Source of the DNA: JBCCCJ01 sp039029315
GTDB taxonomy: Bacteria; Bacteroidota; Bacteroidia; J057
Reading direction: 5' to 3'
Assembly (NCBI GenBank): GCA_039029315.1
Contig: JBCCGK010000137.1
Span: 1-26,911 of the forward strand
Length of the DNA stretch: 26,911 nt
The position numbers were made by a program, and so were the translations under genes. The notes below the pieces were generated by a model. That model was not told the origin of the DNA, searched no databases, and was given only the letters and a program-made list of their open reading frames with translations. This document shows, one piece after another, positions 7,146 to 13,798 of the stretch (the stretch's first letter is position 1; each line of letters opens with the position of its first letter).

Positions 7146-8537
7146 CTAGTTTTTCAAGATCCGCTTGGATTGAATCCCATCAGGAGTCTGCACCTGAAGC
7201 AGGTACATGCCTGTTGGCAAATGACTCAGGTCAAGCTGCTGTTGGTGCGTGCCTGCATTGAGATGTATTCCTGAAGCCACTTCTTGGACAGTTCGCCCCT
7301 GAAGGTCGATGATGCGAATGCTTACTTCGCCTTTGTTTTCAAGAGTGTAGGACAAGGAAGAAGTGTGTTGAACAGGGTTGGGAGAGAGGACCAGATCCGT
7401 CATTTCTGTCGAAGCCAGATTGGGATTGGCTCTGCGGCCACCAGCATACTGCATTTCTTCCCAATTACAATACACCCTGTTTCTCCTGATGAAAGGGACA
7501 TAGGTTTGGGTATAGGTATCGAGGAAGGGGACTGGGAGATAGGTGGTAGGATTTCCATAAACTACTTCAAATGCTTCAATGTGTTCTTCCAATGCAAGGG
7601 GAACAATCGCCGCTTGATTCCAACAGCTATTCAGATCATTTGAAGGGATATAATTACTCTTGAATCCAAATGTTAAATCGAAAAGCAGAAATGGATTGTT
7701 AGGCGTATAGGTGACTTGGGGTGATTTAACAAAGTTTTCTGGTCCTCCGGTCACATAGGTGCCTCCACAGCCATAGGTCATATTCACTACATCCAGTTGA
7801 TGAACAGTGGGACAACCAGGGATAGGAGCAGGAGACCCTAATTCTGGTTCGTGCAGGGTAGATTTAATGATATACTTTGAAACAGTCGAGACATTCGTAA
7901 AATCAATGAGTATGTCATGTGAAAGGTCATAACAGCCACCGGGTAGCGTCTTGATACAATGTGTCTGATCGAGGAGATCCCAGGAGAATTCCTCTATCGG
8001 GTAATCCTGAACACTAATATCATTAGATGCCATCAGAAAATCTGTTGGATCGGGGATATTCAGGATATTAAAAGAGGCAGCTGCATGACAAGGATTCTGA
8101 GACAGAATATTTGCATTGGGATCCAGGAAAAAACCGATTGGAAAATCGCCTGCAGAGGAGGGAGGGATGGTAATGGGGAAGGAAACTTGTCCTGGACCCG
8201 TAGGCGCGTTTGTAATCGATCCTATTGTTTCGATGGGTGAATATTGACCATTACCATCAGTATCTGCAACAGCCACAGCCGATACGAGTGGAACATTAGC
8301 GATAAAAGAAATGACAACGTTGTGGGTCGTGTTGTATGCGAGCAAGATCGATGAGGAAGAATAATAGGAGACCCCATTAATCTGAACATCAGTGATGGTT
8401 ACAGCTGTGGAATTGGTAATCACGTCTTCACATGGCCAAACAACAGCTAGCGGCAAAGATTGAGCCTGAGCAAAAAATGGGAAAATGATCAAACAAAGAA
8501 GAAGGCATCTTTTTCCTAAATAGTGATAAGTTAGCAT
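7146..8537 (-). CDS. secreted protein with type A T9SS sorting domain, unknown function
   Basis: A 463-residue protein with a signal peptide (hydrophobic CLLLCLIIFPFFAQAQ) and a C-terminal T9SS type A sorting domain of about 75 residues (LSPNPVQHTSSLSY, IRIIDLQGRTVQEV, LPTGMYLLQVQT, SKRILKN). The roughly 360 residues between are beta-rich, with several cysteines (for example PGCPTV, YGCGGTY, LNSCWNQ). I recognise no catalytic motif. The protein should cross the outer membrane through T9SS and be attached to the cell surface or released. It sits between a LytTR regulator and the CHAT protease on the same strand with short gaps (54 and 16 nt), so all three are probably co-transcribed. It may be an effector, sensor ligand or substrate of the protease; this is inference. 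Confidence 0.85.
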   Translation of the reverse strand: MLTYHYLGKRCLLLCLIIFPFFAQAQSLPLAVVWPCEDVITNSTAVTITDVQINGVSYYSSSSILLAYNTTHNVVISFIANVPLVSAVAVADTDGNGQYSPIETIGSITNAPTGPGQVSFPITIPPSSAGDFPIGFFLDPNANILSQNPCHAAASFNILNIPDPTDFLMASNDISVQDYPIEEFSWDLLDQTHCIKTLPGGCYDLSHDILIDFTNVSTVSKYIIKSTLHEPELGSPAPIPGCPTVHQLDVVNMTYGCGGTYVTGGPENFVKSPQVTYTPNNPFLLFDLTFGFKSNYIPSNDLNSCWNQAAIVPLALEEHIEAFEVVYGNPTTYLPVPFLDTYTQTYVPFIRRNRVYCNWEEMQYAGGRRANPNLASTEMTDLVLSPNPVQHTSSLSYTLENKGEVSIRIIDLQGRTVQEVASGIHLNAGTHQQQLDLSHLPTGMYLLQVQTPDGIQSKRILKN

Positions 8538-8577
8538 AAGTAAAACTGTTTTCTGTTGAAAGAGAAACTAGGGAATA

Positions 8578-8595
8578 TTGAGGCCGGTCCCTCAA
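8578..8595 (-). other. short hairpin at the lytTR stop codon
   Basis: TTGAGG and CCTCAA flank a 6-nt loop and overlap the stop codon of the LytTR gene. No uridine tract follows on either strand. It may dampen, rather than end, transcription into the T9SS and CHAT genes. Confidence 0.3.
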
Positions 8596-9011
8596 CATAT
8601 ATGAAGTTCTAACAATTGAGTTAGCTCTTCTTTTTTTCTTTTTGATACTGACAACTGGTCTCCATTTGCCATCAGTACATATGATTTTTTTCCTTTACAG
8701 AATCTTTTCAGGTAAATAAGATTGATCAGATGAGAGCGATGAATTCTGAAAAAACTATATTTCTCCAGAAGGTTATCAAATCCCATGAGTGTTTTTGACA
8801 CTAGATAATTTGAGCCATCTTGTAACATCAATCGGGTATAATTGCCCTCCGCTTCCAATCTCACTACCTGTTCAATGATCACAAACTCATAGCCATCAGA
8901 GGTCGGAATCGCGAGTTTGTATCTTAATTTTTGACTTAAAAAAGCCTGGATTACTTCCAAATATCGGAGATCGTTAGAAGTTCTTTTAGTTGAATCAAAA
9001 TCCAGCATCAT
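8592..9011 (-). CDS. stand-alone LytTR DNA-binding regulator
   Basis: A 139-residue protein whose residues 35-135 match the LytTR domain: VVRLEAEGNYTRLMLQDG, YLVSKTLMGFDNLLEKYSF, FRIHRSHLINLIYLKRF and VSKRKKEELTQLL. There is no receiver or membrane domain, so it is a solo regulator and not a classic two-component output; the first 30 residues have no clear domain. LytTR proteins bind direct repeats upstream of target promoters. Being first in the predicted operon with the T9SS protein and the CHAT protease, and divergent from the sigma factor, it is well placed to control both directions. Start is the ATG at 9011; a second ATG follows immediately. Confidence 0.9.
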   Translation of the reverse strand: MMLDFDSTKRTSNDLRYLEVIQAFLSQKLRYKLAIPTSDGYEFVIIEQVVRLEAEGNYTRLMLQDGSNYLVSKTLMGFDNLLEKYSFFRIHRSHLINLIYLKRFCKGKKSYVLMANGDQLSVSKRKKEELTQLLELHIC

Positions 9012-9013
9012 AG

Positions 9014-9021
9014 CAAAAATA
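9014..9021 (-). promoter_or_regulatory. -7-like element next to the lytTR start
   Basis: On the minus strand TATTTTTG matches TAnnTTTG exactly and ends two bases before the ATG. I find no TTG at the right distance upstream. If used, the transcript would be essentially leaderless. Confidence 0.25.
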
Positions 9022-9122
9022 TTGTGTGATCAAACTTGTGCTTCACCCTTTTTGTCGTTGATTCTAAACTAAAGTCCCTCTTTTCTGCATTTTTTTTTCA
9101 TTATTGTTAATTTTCGGAGCGC

Positions 9123-9153
9123 TTGGTTTATTCATTGGCACTTATTAGTCTTG
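9123..9153 (+). promoter_or_regulatory. candidate promoter of the sigma factor gene
   Basis: TTG at 9123-9125 and TAGTCTTG at 9146-9153 (one mismatch to TAnnTTTG) are 20 nt apart. The expected start point falls at or within a few bases of the ATG at 9160, which would make the mRNA leaderless or nearly so. Confidence 0.35.
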
Positions 9154-9159
9154 TACTTC

Positions 9160-9753
9160 ATGTCCTCAACATTTCAACCAACCAATCCTCGCTCTGATAG
9201 AGACATTATCGATGCCATTAAGGCTGGCGGTAGGCATAAGGAGTATGCTATTCAGTGGTTGATGGAAGAGTATGGCAAGTTTATGCACAAAATCCAGAAA
9301 AAATATGGACTGACTGAAGAAGGCGTACAAGACGCTTATACAGATGCAATAATTGGGCTAATTCAACAGATCGAAAAAGAAAGTTTTCGGGGAGAGAGCA
9401 AGCTTTCTACCTTTTTTTATCGAATTTTTTCTAATAAAGGCGTGGACCTATTCAGAAAAAATTCGACCAAAAGGATAAATACTGTTGTTGACATGCCACC
9501 AATTGAAGATCCTAGTAAGAATATCCTGTCTCTATTGGACATAGAGGATGAAATCCAGAACTTGAATGGTTTCCTGGACAATATGGGAGACAATTGCAAA
9601 CAGATCTTGTTGGATTGGGGGTTTTGGGGCTATGGAATGGCAGAAATTGCCGAAAGAGCGGGCCTGAAAAATGCTGATCAGGCCAAACGACAAAAATATA
9701 GATGCCTCCAAAAACTTACAAAAATGATCGCAGCAGCTCAAGAACTTGAATAG
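9160..9753 (+). CDS. RNA polymerase sigma-70 family (ECF-type) sigma factor
   Basis: A 197-residue protein from the ATG at 9160; the frame is open a little further upstream but only to a TTG at 9151. Region 2 is visible as GVQDAYTDAIIGLIQQI then FRGESKLSTFFYRIFSNKGV and DLFRKN (about residues 55-103). Region 4 is GDNCKQILLDWGFWGYGMAE with IAERAGLKNADQAKRQKYRC (helix-turn-helix, about 142-183). Size and lack of regions 1 and 3 are those of a small alternative sigma factor. The next gene, 27 nt downstream, encodes a single-pass membrane protein in the position of an anti-sigma factor. The gene is divergent from the LytTR, T9SS and CHAT operon. Confidence 0.88.
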   Translation: MSSTFQPTNPRSDRDIIDAIKAGGRHKEYAIQWLMEEYGKFMHKIQKKYGLTEEGVQDAYTDAIIGLIQQIEKESFRGESKLSTFFYRIFSNKGVDLFRKNSTKRINTVVDMPPIEDPSKNILSLLDIEDEIQNLNGFLDNMGDNCKQILLDWGFWGYGMAEIAERAGLKNADQAKRQKYRCLQKLTKMIAAAQELE

Positions 9754-9780
9754 GTCTAATATTGTCACACTTCATGTTTT

Positions 9781-10533
9781 ATGTCGGACGAATTACAAGA
9801 TAGGATAGAGCAATACCTCTCCGGAGAGATGGCTCCCCATCATAAGGTAGAATTTGAACAGGAGCTGATTACCAATAAGCAATTGGCTGAGAATGTTCGC
9901 TTGTATATGCTTGCTCATGCAGAGATTCAATTTGCTGGTAGAGAATTGCTAAAGTCCTACGCCCAAAAAGCATATCAAGCCACAAAGGGTCAAGAAAAGA
10001 AAACAATCTTCTTGCGACCTATGGTATGGGGATCCATTGCTGCCGCAATTGCGCTTCTCATTTTATTTGTCATCTTATTCCCCCAATCATCCAGAGAACT
10101 GGATACAGATGAGCTATTTGCTGAGTATTATGTTCCTCATTCTGCCATTGAGGCCAGAAATCTGGACGAGTCGGAACATGTGTTGCGGGAAGGATTAGAC
10201 AATTATTATGAAAAAAACTATGACAAGGCGATTGCTGCCCTGTCTCAAGCTGCGGATTCTCTGGATGGAGCTGATTTGTTGTTAGCAAACTTCTTCCTTG
10301 GTCAGAGTTATATAGAGACTGGAAAGACGGAAGCAGCTTTATTGTCTTTTGCCAAAGTAAGTGAGGGAAGCCTTTATGGATATGTCTCTCGTTGGAACAT
10401 TGCCCTGGCTTATGTTCGATTGAATAAGATGAAGGAAGCACGCGAACAATTGAAAACAATTCGAAGCAATCCCAATTATCAGTTTTACCATCGAAAAGCA
10501 GATGAACTGCTAGAAATCCTCCCAACCGAATAG
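9781..10533 (+). CDS. single-pass membrane protein with periplasmic TPRs, probable anti-sigma factor
   Basis: A 250-residue protein. Residues 1-78 are cytoplasmic and helical, beginning MSDELQDRIEQYLSGEMAPH, with the E-Q-Y-L-S-G-E-M pattern common at the start of Bacteroidota anti-sigma proteins. A membrane helix (81-100) follows a basic KKTIFLRP stretch, which puts the N-terminus inside. The remaining 150 residues are periplasmic and contain about three TPRs (134-167, 170-203, 204-237). Its position 27 nt after the sigma gene and its topology suggest that it holds the sigma factor at the membrane and senses an envelope signal through the TPRs. It lacks the zinc-binding HxxxCxxC motif of ZAS-type anti-sigma factors, so binding would use another helical mode. 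The role is inferred from context. Confidence 0.75.
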   Translation: MSDELQDRIEQYLSGEMAPHHKVEFEQELITNKQLAENVRLYMLAHAEIQFAGRELLKSYAQKAYQATKGQEKKTIFLRPMVWGSIAAAIALLILFVILFPQSSRELDTDELFAEYYVPHSAIEARNLDESEHVLREGLDNYYEKNYDKAIAALSQAADSLDGADLLLANFFLGQSYIETGKTEAALLSFAKVSEGSLYGYVSRWNIALAYVRLNKMKEAREQLKTIRSNPNYQFYHRKADELLEILPTE

Positions 10534-10537
10534 TGGT

Positions 10538-10570
10538 AAAAAAAACCGCCCTTGCGAGAAGCAAAGACGG
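10538..10570 (-). terminator. rho-independent terminator of recA
   Basis: On the minus strand CCGTCTTTGC, loop TTCTC, GCAAGGGCGG forms a 10-bp stem with two G-U pairs, followed by eight T. It lies about 40 nt after the recA stop and just past the convergent TPR gene. Confidence 0.8.
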
Positions 10571-10612
10571 TGTATGATGAATATATGTGTTCTGTCTAAG
10601 AGGACTTAACAA

Positions 10613-11686
10613 TCAAGACTTAGCTTGCGAAGCAACTTTCTTCTTCGCTTCTTTAGGCACTTTCTTGTCATCCTTTCCCTCCTCTGTCCGTATGCCTTTC
10701 GCAACCAATACCTTGTGTTCGATTTCATCCATCAACTCAGGATTGTCTTTCAGGATACGTTTGACGGTATCTCTTCCTTGTCCAAGTTTGCTACCATCAT
10801 AACTAAACCATGAACCTGCCTTGTGCACAATGTCTAGCTCAACAGCCAGGTCGAGAACCTCACCAGCCTTTGAAATCCCTTCACCGAACATGATGTCAAA
10901 TTCCGTAATGCGGAAGGGAGGAGAGACTTTGTTTTTGGCTACTTTGACTTTGACGCGGTTGCCGATGCTTTGGGTACCATCCTTGATTTGAGCGATACGG
11001 CGTATATCCAGCCTGACAGAAGAATAAAATTTCAGTGCGTTTCCTCCCGTAGTGGTTTCTGGATTTCCGAACATGACGCCGATTTTTTCCCGCAGCTGGT
11101 TGATGAAGATACAGACACAATTGGTCTTGGCGATAGCCGCGGTCAACTTTCTGAGGGCTTGCGACATCAGACGAGCCTGGAGTCCCATTTTGGATTCACC
11201 CATCTCCCCTTCAATTTCAGCTTTTGGGGTCAGAGCTGCCACAGAGTCAATGACGACGATATCAATAGCACTGGAGCGAATCAAATATTCTGCAATTTCC
11301 AGTGCTTGTTCTCCATAATCTGGCTGGGAGATGTAGAGGTTCTCCGTATCGATCCCCAATTTCTCGGCATAGTTGCGATCAAAGGCGTGCTCAGCATCTA
11401 TAAAAGCTGCAAGGCCTCCCATCTGTTGTGCTTGTGCAATCATATGCATGGAAAGAGTGGTCTTGCCAGAAGATTCAGGCCCATATATTTCTACGATTCT
11501 TCCGCGAGGAATTCCTCCAATTCCCAAGGCAATGTCCAGTCCCAAAGAACCCGTTGGCAAGGCTGCTACATCCACAAGTGGATTATCACTCATTTTCATG
11601 ACTACACCTTTGCCATATGTTTTTTCCAACTTGTCCACTGTCATTTGCAGGGACTTCAATCGATCGGTTTTGCTATCCTTTGCCAT
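10613..11686 (-). CDS. recA: recombinase RecA
   Basis: A 357-residue RecA of normal length. The Walker A motif GPESSGKT is at about residues 69-76, IDIVVIDSVAAL gives the Walker B strand, INQLREKIGVMFGNPETTTG carries DNA-binding loop 2, and a C-terminal domain ends in a lysine-rich tail. It forms a nucleoprotein filament on single-stranded DNA, drives homologous pairing and supports DNA repair. It follows the cyclophilin gene by 32 nt on the same strand, so the two are probably co-transcribed, and it has its own terminator. Start is the ATG at 11686 (MAKDSKTDRLKSLQ). No LexA-box-like element is evident in the short upstream gap. Confidence 0.98.
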   Translation of the reverse strand: MAKDSKTDRLKSLQMTVDKLEKTYGKGVVMKMSDNPLVDVAALPTGSLGLDIALGIGGIPRGRIVEIYGPESSGKTTLSMHMIAQAQQMGGLAAFIDAEHAFDRNYAEKLGIDTENLYISQPDYGEQALEIAEYLIRSSAIDIVVIDSVAALTPKAEIEGEMGESKMGLQARLMSQALRKLTAAIAKTNCVCIFINQLREKIGVMFGNPETTTGGNALKFYSSVRLDIRRIAQIKDGTQSIGNRVKVKVAKNKVSPPFRITEFDIMFGEGISKAGEVLDLAVELDIVHKAGSWFSYDGSKLGQGRDTVKRILKDNPELMDEIEHKVLVAKGIRTEEGKDDKKVPKEAKKKVASQAKS

Positions 11687-11718
11687 GAGTTGATTCTTTA
11701 AAATTTGATATTTCGGAT

Positions 11719-12531
11719 TTAATTTTGAGTTGTAGTTGTTGCTATTGCTATTTTCATTTGTAGTATGCGAATGGGAGCTTTGGGCCTATTAGCAGCATCA
11801 CATGGACTTACCTCTATCCTTTGAACAATATCCATTCCTTTGAGGACACGTCCAAATATGGTGTATTGGAAGTCTAGCCAGGGAGCACCACCTTCTTGAT
11901 AATAGGTATTCCGTTGTGTTTGAGGATAGTGGAAGTCTTGAAATTTCTGTTTTTTCAGATATGTTTCAAAGCCTCCCGAGAACTCTCCTGAATCTAGTGC
12001 TGTTTGGTATTGCTGAAAGAACTCTCCTCTTTTGACACCTGTATAGACCACTTCATTACTGTCAAGAGTTGTGGCTGCCACAGGAGCACCAGTGATGATG
12101 TAGAACTGACTGCCAGAGGATCTCCGTTCAGGATTTTCTTCATCAGGCCACCTTGCTGCACCGATTTGACCAGGTATGTGAATCAAGGAATCCACAATTT
12201 CTGCAGCTAGGGTATATCCTGGTCCATCCGGAGCATCTGCATCAGTAACAGGATATTCTGTCTTGGTTCTGGGATCACCCACTTGAATCATGAAATCATA
12301 AATTACCCGATGGAAGGCCATCCCATCATAAAATCCACTAGAAGCAAGCTTGAGGAAATTCTTTTTATGAATAGGAGTTGCATCATATAACTGAATATGA
12401 ACTTCCCCTAAATCTGTTAGCATGATTACATCCGCTTGTTCCAACGATTCAGTGTTTCCGCATCCCAGGCCCATAAAGCATAACACCATCCCCCCCACAA
12501 TTCCCCTCAAAAAGTATGTCAATTGATACAT
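11719..12531 (-). CDS. cyclophilin-type peptidyl-prolyl isomerase, probably exported lipoprotein
   Basis: A 270-residue protein. The N-terminal hydrophobic segment ends in MGLGC (Cys24), a loose lipobox, so envelope anchoring is likely though not certain. The cyclophilin core shows the catalytic FHRVIYDFMIQVGDP (Arg75, Gln83) and SGSQFYI. Relative to a minimal cyclophilin of about 165 residues there is an insertion of roughly 60 residues (from TTLDSNEVVYTG to RNTYYQEGG) before the final IFGRVLKGMDIVQRI, a form often seen in Bacteroidota. It would catalyse proline isomerisation during folding of exported proteins, fitting a region rich in large secreted proteins. recA follows 32 nt downstream. 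Confidence 0.92.
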   Translation of the reverse strand: MYQLTYFLRGIVGGMVLCFMGLGCGNTESLEQADVIMLTDLGEVHIQLYDATPIHKKNFLKLASSGFYDGMAFHRVIYDFMIQVGDPRTKTEYPVTDADAPDGPGYTLAAEIVDSLIHIPGQIGAARWPDEENPERRSSGSQFYIITGAPVAATTLDSNEVVYTGVKRGEFFQQYQTALDSGEFSGGFETYLKKQKFQDFHYPQTQRNTYYQEGGAPWLDFQYTIFGRVLKGMDIVQRIEVSPCDAANRPKAPIRILQMKIAIATTTTQN

Positions 12532-12604
12532 TGTATGCTAATTGTTTGTGCAAGTAAAGCAAATAATCTGAGTTTTGCAAAAATAATTTACAATTAAGTT
12601 GAAT

Positions 12605-12626
12605 TTTTTAGCATTTTTGCTAAAAA
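12605..12626. other. AT-rich perfect hairpin between groES-like and cyclophilin genes
   Basis: TTTTTAGCA, loop TTTT, TGCTAAAAA. The stem is 9 bp but only two of its pairs are G-C, and no uridine tract follows beyond the stem on either strand. It may be a weak attenuator between the two minus-strand genes. Confidence 0.35.
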
Positions 12627-12638
12627 CCTCACCTTTTT

Positions 12639-13016
12639 CTAATCGAATAGCCCCTCATCTCGCTCTAGCATCAAAATAGAGTTTTGGGTGACGATATAAT
12701 AAGTCTCCCCTTCATACATCACCTCATAGGCTTCTTTTTGGAGAAAAATCGCCAAATCACCCGCTTTGGCTTGGAGCGGAATGTATTTGATCGGCTCTTT
12801 TTGCTCTTTCCAGGGCTCTGTATCTTCCCCAGGAATGGGAATCGGATAGCCAGGGCCAACCTTCATCACGAATCCACTTTGGACTTTTTCCTTTTCGAGC
12901 ACTCCCGGAGGAAGAAACAGTCCACTTTGTGTCTTCTCGGCAGGGGACCGAGGCTTGATCAGAATTTTGTCCCCAATAATAATTAACTTCTCTAAATTTG
13001 GTTCAACGTTGGCCAT
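12639..13016 (-). CDS. GroES-like co-chaperone (stand-alone, with insertion)
   Basis: A 125-residue protein from the ATG at 13016; the frame extends three codons further to a TTG. LIIIGDKILIKPRSPAEKTQ and SGLFLPPGVLEKEKVQSG match the GroES start (beta barrel and mobile loop). VGPGYPIPIPGEDTEPWKEQ and onward is an insertion where GroES normally has a short turn, and AGDLAIFLQKEAYEVMYEG followed by YYIVTQNSIL closes the barrel. Normal GroES is about 95 residues, so this is an enlarged paralogue. No groEL is adjacent, so it is probably a secondary co-chaperone and not the main GroES. Whether it still caps GroEL is unknown. Confidence 0.8.
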   Translation of the reverse strand: MANVEPNLEKLIIIGDKILIKPRSPAEKTQSGLFLPPGVLEKEKVQSGFVMKVGPGYPIPIPGEDTEPWKEQKEPIKYIPLQAKAGDLAIFLQKEAYEVMYEGETYYIVTQNSILMLERDEGLFD

Positions 13017-13126
13017 GATGCTCAATAGCTTCTAAATTAGACCTTAAACATACTCAAGAGTAAGGAAATTCGAGAGAATTATAGAGAAAAAATCAAAAAT
13101 GACTGCTTCCCGACAAGAAAACTCTT

Positions 13127-13155
13127 TTGCAAATAATTTCTTTGTTTTATATTTG
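13127..13155 (+). promoter_or_regulatory. candidate promoter of an orphan small RNA
   Basis: TTTTG (TTG at 13127-13129) and TATATTTG (13148-13155) are 18 nt apart, slightly short of the usual 19-21. The -7 element is a perfect TAnnTTTG. The start point would be near 13162. Confidence 0.4.
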
Positions 13156-13161
13156 CAGATG

Positions 13162-13350
13162 GAAAGAGGAAAAAAATTGAACCACTTTTCAAAATATTCG
13201 TAAATAGTTGCACGTTTACAATAAGGATTGTATCTTAAAGTTCTTGAAAGAAATAGTAAATAATATATCCAACCTGGATTAAAACTGTATTGTGTTTTCA
13301 TGGTTGTGCTGTAGGGACGGCTCTAGAAAGAGTCGTTCCCTATTTTTTTT
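13162..13350 (+). ncRNA. candidate small RNA of about 190 nt
   Basis: Bounded by the promoter candidate and the terminator at 13312-13350, with no real gene inside on the plus strand. Internal hairpins include TACAAT, loop AAGG, ATTGTA (13217-13232) and AAAAC paired with GTTTT ahead of the terminator. A 14-codon frame beginning at the ATG at 13159 (MERGKKLNHFSKYS) is the only short frame worth noting; it may be a leader peptide or chance. The length resembles 6S RNA, but I cannot confirm the central-bubble fold. Confidence 0.4.
13312..13350 (+). terminator. strong orphan rho-independent terminator
   Basis: TAGGGA then CGGCTCT pairs with AGAGTCG then TCCCTA (one bulged T, one G-U pair, loop AGAA), followed by eight T at 13343-13350. 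The T tract exists only on the plus strand, where no coding gene lies upstream for several kilobases, so it must end a non-coding or leader transcript. Confidence 0.8.
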
Positions 13351-13798
13351 GCCCCCTTTTTCTCTTCATTGAGCATTTTTTTACGTGCTTTTTTTTCCCA
13401 TCTCCTACAAGCGCGAAGGGCCAAATATTCAGATTCCTGGAAAAATCTTACATCTTGAAATAGAATCGCCAATTCATGGCGACAAATACTAAGCGACTTA
13501 TGGTCAGTGAGTTATGGGTCGGTTTTATTTTTTTTATGCAAAAAATTCACCTCCTCCTAAAAAAAATCTAAAATTTTGTTGATTTTTTTTTACATTTAAG
13601 AAGAAAATCTAACAATTCCGGCCCGATCTTTGATCATCTTCTTTCAGTTATTGTCATAAGAGAATCATTAGAGGTATACACTTTGCTTATATCTGGACGT
13701 TAGATATTTGTAATCTGTCCCTGTACCTATCTTTCTCTTATTCTACAATACCCAGCTATCTGTGTTTTGTAGATGTATGATGCGCTTTGGACTATAGG

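Larger units (their letters stand above)
13017..13798. other. 780-nt gene-free region with orphan transcription signals
   Basis: No convincing coding frame on either strand; an 85-codon minus frame at 13044-13301 is AT-derived. The region contains a plus-strand promoter candidate (13127-13155), a strong plus-strand terminator (13312-13350), a second weak stem followed by a T run (13372-13397), a perfect small hairpin TCGCCA, loop ATTCA, TGGCGA (13466-13482) and several T tracts before the large T9SS gene. Confidence 0.7.

Noticed and set aside
4109..10533. CRISPR-associated Craspase locus
   Set aside because: The CHAT protein has a signal peptide and membrane anchor, and no gRAMP, Cas or repeat array is present.
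10970..11701. 243-codon frame antisense to recA
   Set aside because: It is a shadow of the well-conserved recA codons; the sequence has no family motifs and no promoter.
12605..12626. Hairpin as terminator of the GroES-like gene
   Set aside because: The stem is nearly all A-T and no uridine tract follows on the minus strand, so I list it only as a hairpin.
13044..13301. 85-codon minus-strand frame upstream of the GroES-like gene
   Set aside because: Composition is Phe, Tyr, Lys and Ile driven by AT-rich DNA, with no signal peptide or motif, and it covers the plus-strand small-RNA candidate.
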